In this document: one piece after another, positions 13,746 through 21,400 of the stretch | Numbering within the stretch: position 1 is the first letter of the stretch | How the letters are laid out: each line of letters begins with the position of its first letter | Origin: Eubacterium sp. | GTDB taxonomy: Bacteria > Bacillota > Clostridia > Oscillospirales > Acutalibacteraceae | NCBI GenBank assembly: GCA_014465955.1 | Contig: JACTVT010000020.1 | Span: forward strand, 1 to 38,585 | Length of the DNA: 38,585 nt | Direction of reading: 5' to 3' | The notes under the pieces: generated by a model | Told to the model about the DNA's origin: nothing | What the model saw: the letters and a program-made list of their open reading frames with translations, nothing else | The model's database searches: none | Made by a program: the position numbers and the translations under genes

Positions 13746-15260
13746 CACAGTGCCGGGGGGTTTGGAGGTGATGTCGTAGACGACGCGGTTGATGCCGGCG
13801 ACCTCATTGGTGATGCGGCTTGAGACCTTGGCGAGGATATCGTAAGGAATTTTCGCCCAATCAGCGGTCATAAAATCATCTGTGGTAACGGCACGGATTG
13901 CGACAAGATTTTCGTACGTTCTGTGGTCTCCCATAACGCCTACAGTGCTGACACCCGGCAGAACACAAAAGAATTGCGCAAGATTTTTTTCATAGCCGTT
14001 TTTCGCCATTTCGTCACGAAGCACCCAATCGGCATTCTGAAGTATTTCGATTTTTTCGGCAGTAATTTCGCCGATAATTCTTACACCGAGACCCGGACCC
14101 GGGAACGGCTGGCGCCACACAAGTTCTTTCGGAATTCCGAGTTTTTCGCCTACCTTTCTTACCTCATCCTTAAACAAATCGGCAAGCGGCTCGATAATAC
14201 CGAGGAACTCAACATCGTCAGGCGTATTTACGCGATTATGGTGCGTTTTTATCACATCGGCATCGCCCTTGCCCGACTCAATACAATCGGGATAAATCGT
14301 GCCCTGTGCAAAATAACCAAGTTCATTCTGCTTTCTGATTTCATCCCAGAAAACATTGAAAAATTCAGTGCCTATTATTTTTCTTTTCTGCTCGGGATCT
14401 GTTACACCCTTAAGTTTTTCAAGAAAATGCTTGCCGCAGTTTACACGGACAAAATTCATATCAAACAGGCTTGTAAACGTTTTTTCAACGAAATCACCCT
14501 CATTTTTTCTCATCAGACCCTGATCTACAAACACGCAGGTGAGTTGTTTGCCTACTGCACGTGAAAGCAGACCTGCTGCAACAGAACTGTCCACACCGCC
14601 CGAAAGGCCGAGAATAACTTTTTTATCGCCGATCTGCGCTTTCAGTTTTGCAACAGTATCCTCAATAAAACTGTCCATCACCCAGTCGCCTGAACACTGA
14701 CAGACATTATAAAGGAAATTATAAAGCATCTGTGAACCGTATTCACTGTGCGTAACCTCAGGATGAAACTGAACGGCGTAAATTTTCTTTTCGGTATTTT
14801 CCATTGCAGCGCACGGGCAATCGGGTGTAGTGCCGACGATTTTAAATCCCTTTGGAGGCTCAGCAATATAATCCGTATGGCTCATCCAGACTGTTGATTT
14901 TTCGGCAACGCCATCGAAAAGCAGTGATTTTTCAGCAGTAAATTCAATTTTGCCGTACTCTGAAACAGGTGCGGTTTTAACCTCTCCGCCTGCCATCCAC
15001 GCAATCAATTGACAGCCGTAGCAAATGCCGAGCACGGGCACGCCCAAATCAAGAATATCTTTTGTATAGTGCGGTGATGCCATATCAAAAACTGAATTCG
15101 GTCCGCCCGTAAAGATAATACCCTTATAATTATTTGCTTTGATTTCTTCAATCGGTGTTGTATAAGGCAAAATTTCCGCAAATACCTTATGGTCACGAAC
15201 ACGGCGTGCAATCAATTGATTGTACTGACCGCCGAAATCAAGCACAAGAATTTTTTCCAT
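13734..15260 (-). CDS. guaA: GMP synthase (glutamine-hydrolysing)
   Basis: A 508-aa enzyme that converts XMP to GMP with ATP and glutamine, the last step of guanine nucleotide synthesis in the cytosol. The glutamine amidotransferase domain has Cys80 (LGICYG) and His166-Pro-Glu168. The ATP pyrophosphatase domain begins with SGGVDSS at 220-226. The dimerisation domain ends in P-P-G-T-V-E-W-E. I start at ATG 15260, where GGAGG lies 7 bases upstream; a longer reading to 15341 runs through repeat DNA. The 3' end carries the inserted element but the protein is complete. No guanine riboswitch was recognised upstream. Confidence 0.96.
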   Translation of the reverse strand: MEKILVLDFGGQYNQLIARRVRDHKVFAEILPYTTPIEEIKANNYKGIIFTGGPNSVFDMASPHYTKDILDLGVPVLGICYGCQLIAWMAGGEVKTAPVSEYGKIEFTAEKSLLFDGVAEKSTVWMSHTDYIAEPPKGFKIVGTTPDCPCAAMENTEKKIYAVQFHPEVTHSEYGSQMLYNFLYNVCQCSGDWVMDSFIEDTVAKLKAQIGDKKVILGLSGGVDSSVAAGLLSRAVGKQLTCVFVDQGLMRKNEGDFVEKTFTSLFDMNFVRVNCGKHFLEKLKGVTDPEQKRKIIGTEFFNVFWDEIRKQNELGYFAQGTIYPDCIESGKGDADVIKTHHNRVNTPDDVEFLGIIEPLADLFKDEVRKVGEKLGIPKELVWRQPFPGPGLGVRIIGEITAEKIEILQNADWVLRDEMAKNGYEKNLAQFFCVLPGVSTVGVMGDHRTYENLVAIRAVTTDDFMTADWAKIPYDILAKVSSRITNEVAGINRVVYDITSKPPGTVEWE

Positions 15261-15280
15261 AGTTTGTCCTCCATTTTTAT

Positions 15281-15309
15281 ATATTACGAGTGGATAATAT
15301 CCGCCCCAA
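15281..15309 (-). promoter_or_regulatory. Possible guaA promoter overlapping a repeat
   Basis: On the minus strand TTGGGG (15304-15309), 17 bases, TAATAT (15281-15286), about 20 bases before the guaA start. The spacer consists of a degraded copy of the GGCGGATA-type hairpin repeat. The -35 is weak, so this is tentative. Confidence 0.35.
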
Positions 15310-15602
15310 CAATAGATTATCATAATTTTGTGGGAGGGCACAGAGACCCTCCCCTACAAGATATGTTATATACTGCGGTGCGTCGGGGACGCCGCACCCT
15401 ACGATGGTTTTTATATTTTACGGGAGGGCACAGACTGGCACACAGCCGTCCCCCTTTGTCACTTACGTGACATTGCTTCGCTACCCTTTTGCCACTGCGT
15501 GGCATTTCCCCTGATAGGGAAATCTTCTCACACCGTGGGGGAATCTTCCTCCCCTACGAACAATTTTTATAATACGGGTCGTCGGGGACGCCGACCCCTA
15601 CG
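15289..15602. repeat. Cluster of GC-rich intergenic hairpin repeats
   Basis: Fills most of the 380-base space between the deacetylase and guaA. Parts: a truncated GGATAATATCC copy (15289-15307); GGGAGGG...CCCTCCCCTAC (15332-15358); a GCGGTGCG...CGCACCCTACG hairpin (15374-15403); a long composite starting GGGAGGG and ending CCTCCCCTACG (15422-15558) with inner hairpins; and GGGTCG...CGACCCCTACG (15576-15602). No real gene is seen here, though several open frames cross it. Confidence 0.8.
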
Positions 15603-15640
15603 GTGTTATAATAACATATTATATAATATTAACGTTACTC

Positions 15641-17068
15641 TTATCTGAATGAATAATAGACCTGACCGTTTTCGGTTTCAACGCCTTTATAATATGCCAG
15701 TTCGGCAATATTTACAATCTGAAAGCCGTTCTGTACGAGCGCGGGAACTGCGCTTGCAACTGCATCTGCAGTAGTGCTGTAAATATCGTGCATAAGAACT
15801 ATATCGCCGTCACGCACGTCATTTGTAAGCACATCATAAATCCTATTTGAATCCCTGTACTTCCAGTCAAGCGTATCAAGGCTCCAGATATAAAGCGGCG
15901 CTTTTGCATTTTTCTCAATAAAATCGGTAAGCGAACCGCCCGTAGGTCTGAACGCAGTAGGCTTATGACCCGTTGCTTCATTAATAGCGTCAATATTCCA
16001 GTCTATATCCTCAGAACATACCTGCTTGCCGTAATGCGTATGGTCGTAGGTATGATTGCCGAGTTGACAGCCGAGCGAAACCATTCGGTTTGCACATTCG
16101 GCATTGCCGCTGCTTTTAAGCCTGTTGCCGACAATAAAGAATGTTGCCGCGCCGCCGTTTTGCTCAAGCGTATCAAGAATTACACTTGTTGAGGAATAAT
16201 TCGGACCGTCATCAAAAGAGAACGCCACCATAGGCTTATTCGGGTCAAGATTAGGTCTTATATAATAAGGAATTGACTCTACAATAATATGGCATTTTGC
16301 CGAAACGCCGTTGAATGCCGTTGCGGTAATATCTGCCTCACCCTCGGTTATGGCAGTCGCCTTGCCGTTTTCCTCAATCTTGACAACCTCGGGATTTGAT
16401 GATTCATAAGTCATACTGCGTGATGCACAGCCGTCGGGAATAGCAGGTCTCAGTTCCTTGCTTCTGCCCACGCACATATTTATATCGCCGTTATAAGAAA
16501 TGCTTTCGGGCGCATTTGATACAGACACCTGACAAACCGCCTTAATACCATTGTAAGTTATAGCGGTAACGGTTGCCTTGCCTGCTGCAACTGCCGTAAT
16601 CACACCGTCTTTAAAAGACAAAATACTGTCATCCGATACTTCATAATCAATACCGGCAAGTTTCGGCAAATCAGGCATATCTGCCCTTATCGGTGCAGTT
16701 TCGCCGGCGCCTAATGAAAGATTTTCAGACTGAAAAGCAATTTCAGACGGTGCAGGCAGAACAGTTACATCAATCTTTTCACCGTTTGCGGTGATTGTTG
16801 TTTTGCCCTCGGCAACTGCTTTCAGCACACCGTCTTTACGAACGGAAACAATTTTTTTATCGGCAGATTTAAGCCTTACTCTTTTTTTATCGCCCTTGGG
16901 GTAGGCGTATTCCTGACCGATACCCATTGAAAACGCTTTTGACTCGGTGCTTGCGGCAGGCTTGATTTCATCTTTATTTGTAACGACAGCAGCAGCAATA
17001 ACACCGATTATTACAATAATCAGCGTAAAAACTGCTATAACAGACGGTAAATTTTTCTTTTCCGCCAT
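15641..17068 (-). CDS. Membrane-anchored polysaccharide deacetylase with Big_2-like repeats
   Basis: A 475-aa surface protein. A hydrophobic N-terminal segment (residues about 10-29) without a clear cleavage site should anchor it in the membrane. Three bacterial Ig-like (Big_2) units follow, roughly 45-103, 108-185 and 190-265, each ending with A-x-G-x-A/T-x-I/V-T. The C-terminal NodB domain shows FSFDDGPN (about 283-290), H-T-Y-D-H-T-H metal ligands, R-P-T-G-G, and L-M-H-D-I. Such enzymes remove acetyl groups from peptidoglycan or other surface glycans; the substrate is not known here. Its ATG overlaps the stop of the DUF6472 gene by one base (TGATG), so the two are translated together. Confidence 0.9.
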   Translation of the reverse strand: MAEKKNLPSVIAVFTLIIVIIGVIAAAVVTNKDEIKPAASTESKAFSMGIGQEYAYPKGDKKRVRLKSADKKIVSVRKDGVLKAVAEGKTTITANGEKIDVTVLPAPSEIAFQSENLSLGAGETAPIRADMPDLPKLAGIDYEVSDDSILSFKDGVITAVAAGKATVTAITYNGIKAVCQVSVSNAPESISYNGDINMCVGRSKELRPAIPDGCASRSMTYESSNPEVVKIEENGKATAITEGEADITATAFNGVSAKCHIIVESIPYYIRPNLDPNKPMVAFSFDDGPNYSSTSVILDTLEQNGGAATFFIVGNRLKSSGNAECANRMVSLGCQLGNHTYDHTHYGKQVCSEDIDWNIDAINEATGHKPTAFRPTGGSLTDFIEKNAKAPLYIWSLDTLDWKYRDSNRIYDVLTNDVRDGDIVLMHDIYSTTADAVASAVPALVQNGFQIVNIAELAYYKGVETENGQVYYSFR

Positions 17069-17253
17069 CAGTTCTGCCTCCTGACAATTTCGTACTCCCC
17101 GCCGTCGGGTCTGAAATAACGGCAGGTTTTATTAAAATCCTGTAACAATCTGATATATTCATCTTCATCAAGTTCAAGACTGCAAAAATATTCGTCCTGC
17201 TCTTCATCGTATGAATTATACCAGCATTTTTCACATAAACTATCCACTCTCAT
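17068..17253 (-). CDS. DUF6472 small Cys-rich protein
   Basis: A 61-aa protein matching my memory of DUF6472: an N-terminal C-x-x-C (C-E-K-C), an acidic middle (Y-D-E-E-Q-D-E-Y-F-C and L-D-E-D-E), then C-R-Y-F-R-P and a tail E-Y-E-I-V-R-R-Q-N. The four cysteines suggest metal binding. Function is unknown. The ATG at 17253 is preceded in frame by a GTG at 17256; no good ribosome binding site exists for either. The promoter at 17269-17297 would place the RNA start within about 10 bases of the start codon. It is coupled to the downstream deacetylase by overlapping stop and start. Confidence 0.75.
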   Translation of the reverse strand: MRVDSLCEKCWYNSYDEEQDEYFCSLELDEDEYIRLLQDFNKTCRYFRPDGGEYEIVRRQN

Positions 17254-17268
17254 CACCGATTACATTTA

Positions 17269-17297
17269 ATTATACTCTTTATATATTTTAATATCAA
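17269..17297 (-). promoter_or_regulatory. Promoter of the DUF6472-deacetylase pair
   Basis: On the minus strand TTGATA (17292-17297), 17 bases, TATAAT (17269-17274). It is a strong match. It lies so close to the start codons at 17253-17256 that the RNA leader would be only about 6 to 10 bases. Confidence 0.65.
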
Positions 17298-17360
17298 GGG
17301 GGGAATTACTTAATAAAATGTGAAGATTTGGTAAACCCGCGGGCGATTATTATATTTTAC

Positions 17361-17447
17361 GGGAGGGCGCAGACTGGTACACAGCCGTCCCCCTTTGTCA
17401 CTTCGTGACATTTCCCCCACACTGTGGGGGAATCTTCCTCCCCTACA
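17361..17447. repeat. Composite GGGAGGG...CCTCCCCTAC repeat
   Basis: A shorter sister of 15422-15558: the same outer arms, the same GACTGG-ACACAGCCGTCCCCC start, and inner hairpin GTCAC-TTC-GTGAC. It lacks the GCCACTGCGTGGC module present in the longer copy. It sits between feoB and the DUF6472 promoter region. Confidence 0.75.
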
Positions 17448-17453
17448 AATAAA

Positions 17454-19508
17454 TCAACCCTTCTTTGGCTTCTTCACAAGCATAAATACAAATACTGCCG
17501 CCAATAAAATTGATATTGCAGTGAGTGCCGTAAAAGAACCTGTTATGAAACAATTTGCAATCTGGTACAGGCAGAATGATGTACAGTAAGCGAAAAGACA
17601 CTGATAAGAAATTGCAAACGCAGTCCATTTTGCACTGTTCATCTCACGCCTGATTGCACCCATTGCGGCAACGCACGGTGCGCACAGCAGGTTGAAAATG
17701 AGGAACGAGTAGCCCTCAAGCGGTGTAAACGCAGTGCTGAAATCACTGTAAAGCACGCCGAACACGCCGACAATTTCTTCTTTAGCCATAAGACCGAGAA
17801 TCGTTGCAACAGAAGCCTGCCACGTGCCGAAGCCGAGCGGCTTGAAAATATTCTGAATAAATGAGCCGATATATGCCAGAATGGAATTATCCATAGCCTG
17901 AACCATACCGAATTTACCGCCGTAAAAGCCGAAGTTGGACAAAAACCATACTGCAATTGAAGCAAGCAGAATGATTGTGCCTGCTTTTTTTATGTAACTT
18001 ACTGTTCTGTCCCACGTGGCACGGAACACGGATTTTGCAGTCGGCATATGATAACTCGGCAGTTCCATAACAAACGGAGCAGGCTCACCCCTGAAAATTT
18101 TTGTTTTTTTAAGCATAATTCCGCTTGAAATGATTGCAAAAATGCCCACAAAATAGGCACTCGGCGCAACCCACCACGCCTTGCCGAAAAAGGCGGCGGC
18201 AATAAGCGCAATAACAGGCAGTTTTGCTCCGCACGGAATAAATGTTGTTGTAATAATCGTCATTCGGCGTTCTTTTTCACTTTCAATCGTTCGTGACGCC
18301 ATAATGCCCGGCACGCCGCAGCCCGTACCTACCAAAATCGGTATAAAACTTTTGCCCGAAAGACCGAACTTGCGGAAAAGTTTATCCATAATAAACGCAA
18401 TTCGGCTCATATATCCGCAGTCCTCAAGAAAAGAAAGGAACACGAAAAGTACAAAAATCTGCGGAACAAATGATAAAACTGCACCTACGCCGCCGATAAT
18501 GCCGTCTACAATAAGGCTTGAAAGCCACGGCGCACAGTTTACGGATGCAAGAAAATCAGCGGCTATAAGCGGAAGTCCGTTATCGCTGAAAATATTTTCG
18601 GTAATGAGTTCTGAAAGCCATCCGCCCACCGTTGTAACCGAAATATAGTAAACGCCGAACATAATCAGTGCAAAAATCGGCAGTGAAAGGTATTTGTTTG
18701 TAACAATTTTGTCTATTTTCTCGGTGGCGGTTTCAGCGCCGCTTTTCGTGCGGCACTCATCAATACAGCCCGTTATGTATTTATAACGCTGGTCGGCAAT
18801 AATGCCGTCACTGCTGTCGCCGTAAACTTTTTCAACATCGGCAATCACACTGTCAAAATCGGGGAAATCTTTTGCAACCAGTTCATCACGCTCAAAAATC
18901 TTGGTGGCAAAATAACGCTTGTGCACCATATCCGTTCCGTCGGGCAGCATTGCCGAAATAAGATGTATTGCAGACTCCACCCTGTCATCAAAACTGTGAT
19001 GAACAGGCGGAATGCCCGTGTTTGTGCGTGCCATTGCAACTGTTTTATCAATACATTTTTTGACGCCTGTGCCTTTTAAAGCGGAAATTTCAAAGCAGAC
19101 ACAGCCGAAATGCTCGCTGATTTCTTCAAGATTAATAAAATCACCGTTTTTCTTAACAACATCAATCATATTGATTGCCATAACAACGGGAATTCCGATT
19201 TCGCAAAGCTGGGTTGTGAGGTACAGATTCCGCTCCAGATTCGTACCGTCAATGATATTAAGAATAATGTCGGGCTCTTCGTTAACAAGATAATTACGGG
19301 CAACAACTTCCTCGGGCGTATACGGCGAAAGGCTGTAAATGCCCGGCAAATCGGCAATTACCACATCATCGGCACCACGGAGTTTTCCCTCCTTGGCCTC
19401 GACCGTAACGCCTGCCCAGTTGCCTACATATTGATTTGACCCCGTCAGTGCATTAAAAAGCATTGTTTTTCCGCAGTTGGGGTTGCCTGCAAGTGCAATT
19501 TTTATCAT
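17454..19508 (-). CDS. feoB: Ferrous iron transporter FeoB, first copy
   Basis: A 684-aa inner-membrane Fe(II) transporter. The N-terminal GTPase has G1 GNPNCGKT (8-15), G3 DLPG (around 54-57) and G4 N-M-I-D. Next comes a helical guanine-dissociation-inhibitor-like domain, then the membrane domain with two Gate-like regions, including GTGCGVPGIMASRTIE, and closing hydrophobic helices. The length is normal. Unlike the second copy (30075-32228) it has no feoA next to it and no GTTAG-N6-CTAAC operator upstream. Upstream are two hairpin repeats and then the ATP-grasp pair on the same strand. GGAG lies about 7 bases before the ATG. Metal preference could differ from the feoA-linked copy. Confidence 0.92.
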   Translation of the reverse strand: MIKIALAGNPNCGKTMLFNALTGSNQYVGNWAGVTVEAKEGKLRGADDVVIADLPGIYSLSPYTPEEVVARNYLVNEEPDIILNIIDGTNLERNLYLTTQLCEIGIPVVMAINMIDVVKKNGDFINLEEISEHFGCVCFEISALKGTGVKKCIDKTVAMARTNTGIPPVHHSFDDRVESAIHLISAMLPDGTDMVHKRYFATKIFERDELVAKDFPDFDSVIADVEKVYGDSSDGIIADQRYKYITGCIDECRTKSGAETATEKIDKIVTNKYLSLPIFALIMFGVYYISVTTVGGWLSELITENIFSDNGLPLIAADFLASVNCAPWLSSLIVDGIIGGVGAVLSFVPQIFVLFVFLSFLEDCGYMSRIAFIMDKLFRKFGLSGKSFIPILVGTGCGVPGIMASRTIESEKERRMTIITTTFIPCGAKLPVIALIAAAFFGKAWWVAPSAYFVGIFAIISSGIMLKKTKIFRGEPAPFVMELPSYHMPTAKSVFRATWDRTVSYIKKAGTIILLASIAVWFLSNFGFYGGKFGMVQAMDNSILAYIGSFIQNIFKPLGFGTWQASVATILGLMAKEEIVGVFGVLYSDFSTAFTPLEGYSFLIFNLLCAPCVAAMGAIRREMNSAKWTAFAISYQCLFAYCTSFCLYQIANCFITGSFTALTAISILLAAVFVFMLVKKPKKG

Positions 19509-19530
19509 TTTTTATCTCCACATGATTGTC

Positions 19531-19642
19531 GGGAGGGCGCAGAGACCCTCCCCTACTGTAGGGGTCGAAATTTGCAATTCGGCAGACCCTTCTGCCACTG
19601 CGTGGCATCTCCCCTAACAGGGGAGTCTCCCACATCGACCCG
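19531..19642. repeat. Two adjacent hairpin repeats, second one nested
   Basis: First unit GGGAGGG...CCCTCCCCTAC at 19531-19556. The second starts GTAGGGGTCGA (about 19559) and ends TCGACCC (19635-19641). Its arms enclose further modules, CTGCCACTGCGTGGCA and CTCCCCTAACAGGGGAG, each a hairpin itself. It fills the space between feoB and the ATP-grasp gene. Confidence 0.75.
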
Positions 19643-19650
19643 CAATGTAA

Positions 19651-20391
19651 TCAAATCAATTTTTTTCTGTTCTCTCTAATATATTTGCAATACTGACTTA
19701 TTATGTCAATATCTGTTTTATCATACACCATTCGTGCGCCGACGGTGTCTTCAATTTCGTTAAAAACGATTTTACCACGATTAAATACAAAGTCAATACC
19801 TATGTAGTCATAACTAACCAAAGAGGATATTTTTTTTACTATTTCACGCTCTTCATCACTCAGATTGTAAACCGAGGCACTGCCGCCAAGACAGAAATTT
19901 GAACGAAAATCGGTTTCACTCTGCCTTAAAACAGAGGCAATAATTTCACCGCCGATAAGCCATACACGCAAATCTTTGCCCAAATCCGAGGCAGGCTTCT
20001 GATACACAAAGCCGCTTTCAAAATCCTCGGCTTTATCAAGCATAAAAACCTCTGTGCCGCCCTTGCCGCCCCTTGCCTTTTTAACAACGGGCGTGCCCGT
20101 GTAATTTATCGGCATAATTTCAATGCCGTGTTCAGCCATAAATTCATAGCATTTCTGCTTGTCGTTCGCCAGCCTTGTGAGCGATGACGGATTAAAAACA
20201 CGAATTCCCTTTTGCTCAAAGCCCTCGGCAATTTCATAATTATTTGTTCTGTTTACAACAAAATCGGGATCGGAACTGAAATCAACATCACTTTCAAAAA
20301 CAAGTTTTATATCCAGATTATGCCTGAATTTTTCTACTGCAAAGGCATTTCGCTTTGCCTCATATTCCGAATAAACAAGAATTCCGCTCAT
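19651..20391 (-). CDS. ATP-grasp ligase-like protein, second of a pair
   Basis: A 246-aa RimK-like ATP-grasp protein. The N-terminal pre-ATP-grasp part is followed by V-V-K-K-A-R-G-G-K-G-G-T-E-V (about 102-115), the Lys and Gly-rich loop that binds ATP. Later segments V-Y-Q-K-P-A-S-D-L-G-K-D-L-R-V and I-G-I-D-F-V-F, then V-F-N-E-I-E-D, supply the Mg-binding acidic residues. Enzymes of this fold join a carboxylate to an amine through an acyl phosphate. The substrate is unknown. Its start overlaps the stop of the upstream ATP-grasp gene by 4 bases (ATGA), so the two are made together and may act as a complex. Confidence 0.8.
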   Translation of the reverse strand: MSGILVYSEYEAKRNAFAVEKFRHNLDIKLVFESDVDFSSDPDFVVNRTNNYEIAEGFEQKGIRVFNPSSLTRLANDKQKCYEFMAEHGIEIMPINYTGTPVVKKARGGKGGTEVFMLDKAEDFESGFVYQKPASDLGKDLRVWLIGGEIIASVLRQSETDFRSNFCLGGSASVYNLSDEEREIVKKISSLVSYDYIGIDFVFNRGKIVFNEIEDTVGARMVYDKTDIDIISQYCKYIRENRKKLI

Positions 20392-21203
20392 AACTTATTT
20401 AAAATATCCTCAAAAATCATCGGCGCAATGTCCACGCCCGTACTGTTCATAATGTTAATAATGTGTGCATTGCTGTTTACCTCGCACAGAATATCGTCAC
20501 ACAGAATATCCACGCCGCCGAAATCAAGCCCGAGCGCACGGCAGGCGTCAACTGCAATTTTGCACTGCTTTTCGGTCGGCTCATACGGATAAGCCGTGCC
20601 GCCGTTTGTGATATTCGCCCGAAAATCGTTTTTATTTTCACGGCGCATTGCACAGACGGCTCTGCCGCCAACAACCTCAATGCGGATGTCAGTGCCGTTC
20701 GCACCGCTTATAAATTCCTGAAGAATAAACGGCTTTTCGCTGATGTGCGATATAATTTCTTCTTTTGTACGGCACAGAAAAACCTGCTCGCCGAACGAAC
20801 CGTAACACTCTTTAAACACAAGCGGCAGACCGAGAATTTTAACGGCACCGTCAACAAATTCTGTAAAATCAGCCCTGAAAAAGGTCATCGGTGCAATAAG
20901 CATTTTCGGCTGCTTCACAACGCCTGAAAGTGCAATATAGGTTTCAGCCTTATTGTCGCATTTTCTGATTGCTTCACTGCTGTTGAAAACAGGTATGCCG
21001 CGGCGTTCAAGGCTTTTTGCAAGCATAATATCCTTATCCCAGAAAAGGACAAAATCAGGTCTTTCACTCATAAACACGGCTTCAAGATTTGTTTTCACTA
21101 TTAAATTTATGCCCAGACTCTTCGCACTTTGCACTAAATGTGCGTGCAAAACATCAAATTTTTCACCTTTTAGAAAGTGATTTACAATTAAAATTCCGTT
21201 CAT
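20388..21203 (-). CDS. ATP-grasp ligase-like protein, first of a pair, likely leaderless
   Basis: A 271-aa RimK-like ATP-grasp protein when started at ATG 21203. Visible are LPLVFKECYGSFGEQVFL with the ATP-binding Lys and Gly loop, F-I-L-Q-E-F-I-S-G-A-N-G-T-D-I-R, G-G-V-D-I-L, and L-C-E-V-N-S-N-A-H. I prefer 21203 to the upstream ATG at 21263 because the natural fold begins with M-N-G-I-L-I-V-N, and because a promoter (TTGAAA-17-TACAAT) occupies 21211-21239, inside the longer version. The RNA would then start at or next to the A of the ATG, and no ribosome binding site is present. The weakness is that the 21263 start does have a GGGAGG upstream, contributed by a repeat. Confidence 0.75.
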   Translation of the reverse strand: MNGILIVNHFLKGEKFDVLHAHLVQSAKSLGINLIVKTNLEAVFMSERPDFVLFWDKDIMLAKSLERRGIPVFNSSEAIRKCDNKAETYIALSGVVKQPKMLIAPMTFFRADFTEFVDGAVKILGLPLVFKECYGSFGEQVFLCRTKEEIISHISEKPFILQEFISGANGTDIRIEVVGGRAVCAMRRENKNDFRANITNGGTAYPYEPTEKQCKIAVDACRALGLDFGGVDILCDDILCEVNSNAHIINIMNSTGVDIAPMIFEDILNKL

Positions 21204-21210
21204 AGCAAAT

Positions 21211-21239
21211 ATTGTACCATTGCGCCTTGCATTTTTCAA
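21211..21239 (-). promoter_or_regulatory. Promoter of the ATP-grasp pair, start codon at +1
   Basis: On the minus strand TTGAAA (21234-21239), 17 bases, TACAAT (21211-21216), then 7 bases and ATG. The expected RNA start coincides with the initiation codon, implying a leaderless messenger. Confidence 0.55.
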
Positions 21240-21271
21240 TATAATAGTATAAAATATAGGCATAATTTTAA

Positions 21272-21374
21272 GCCTCCCTTGTCAAAGGGAGGGGGACCGC
21301 TTGCGGTGGAGGGATTCAATTTAACGGAATCCCCCTTGGCACTGCGTGCCATTCCCCCTTTAACAAGGGGGACA
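21272..21374. repeat. Intergenic repeat with CCCTCC / CCCCCTTGGCA hairpins
   Basis: Contains GCCTCCCTTG-TCAAAGGGAGG, ACCGC-TTG-CGGT and GGCACTGCGTGCC hairpins, then CCCCCTT...AAGGGGG arms. The second half recurs nearly unchanged at 22588-22635. It lies between the ATP-grasp pair and the AICAR transformylase gene. Confidence 0.75.
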
Positions 21375-21400
21375 AAACATATAATGGAGGATATTATTTT

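Noticed and set aside
15260..15341. Longer GuaA start at 15341
   Set aside because: The extra residues come from promoter and repeat DNA; the ATG at 15260 has an ideal ribosome binding site and the usual GuaA N-terminus.
13734..15640. Guanine/purine riboswitch upstream of guaA
   Set aside because: The space before guaA is filled with hairpin repeats and shows no purine riboswitch core that I can recognise.
15189..15648. Open reading frames of 60-100 codons across the repeat cluster before guaA
   Set aside because: They run through GC-rich hairpin repeats, lack ribosome binding sites, and give low-complexity translations typical of such repeats.
21380..21385. TATAAT box just before the AICAR transformylase gene
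   Set aside because: It directly abuts the ribosome binding site, so RNA starting from it would lack that site; no -35 is present.
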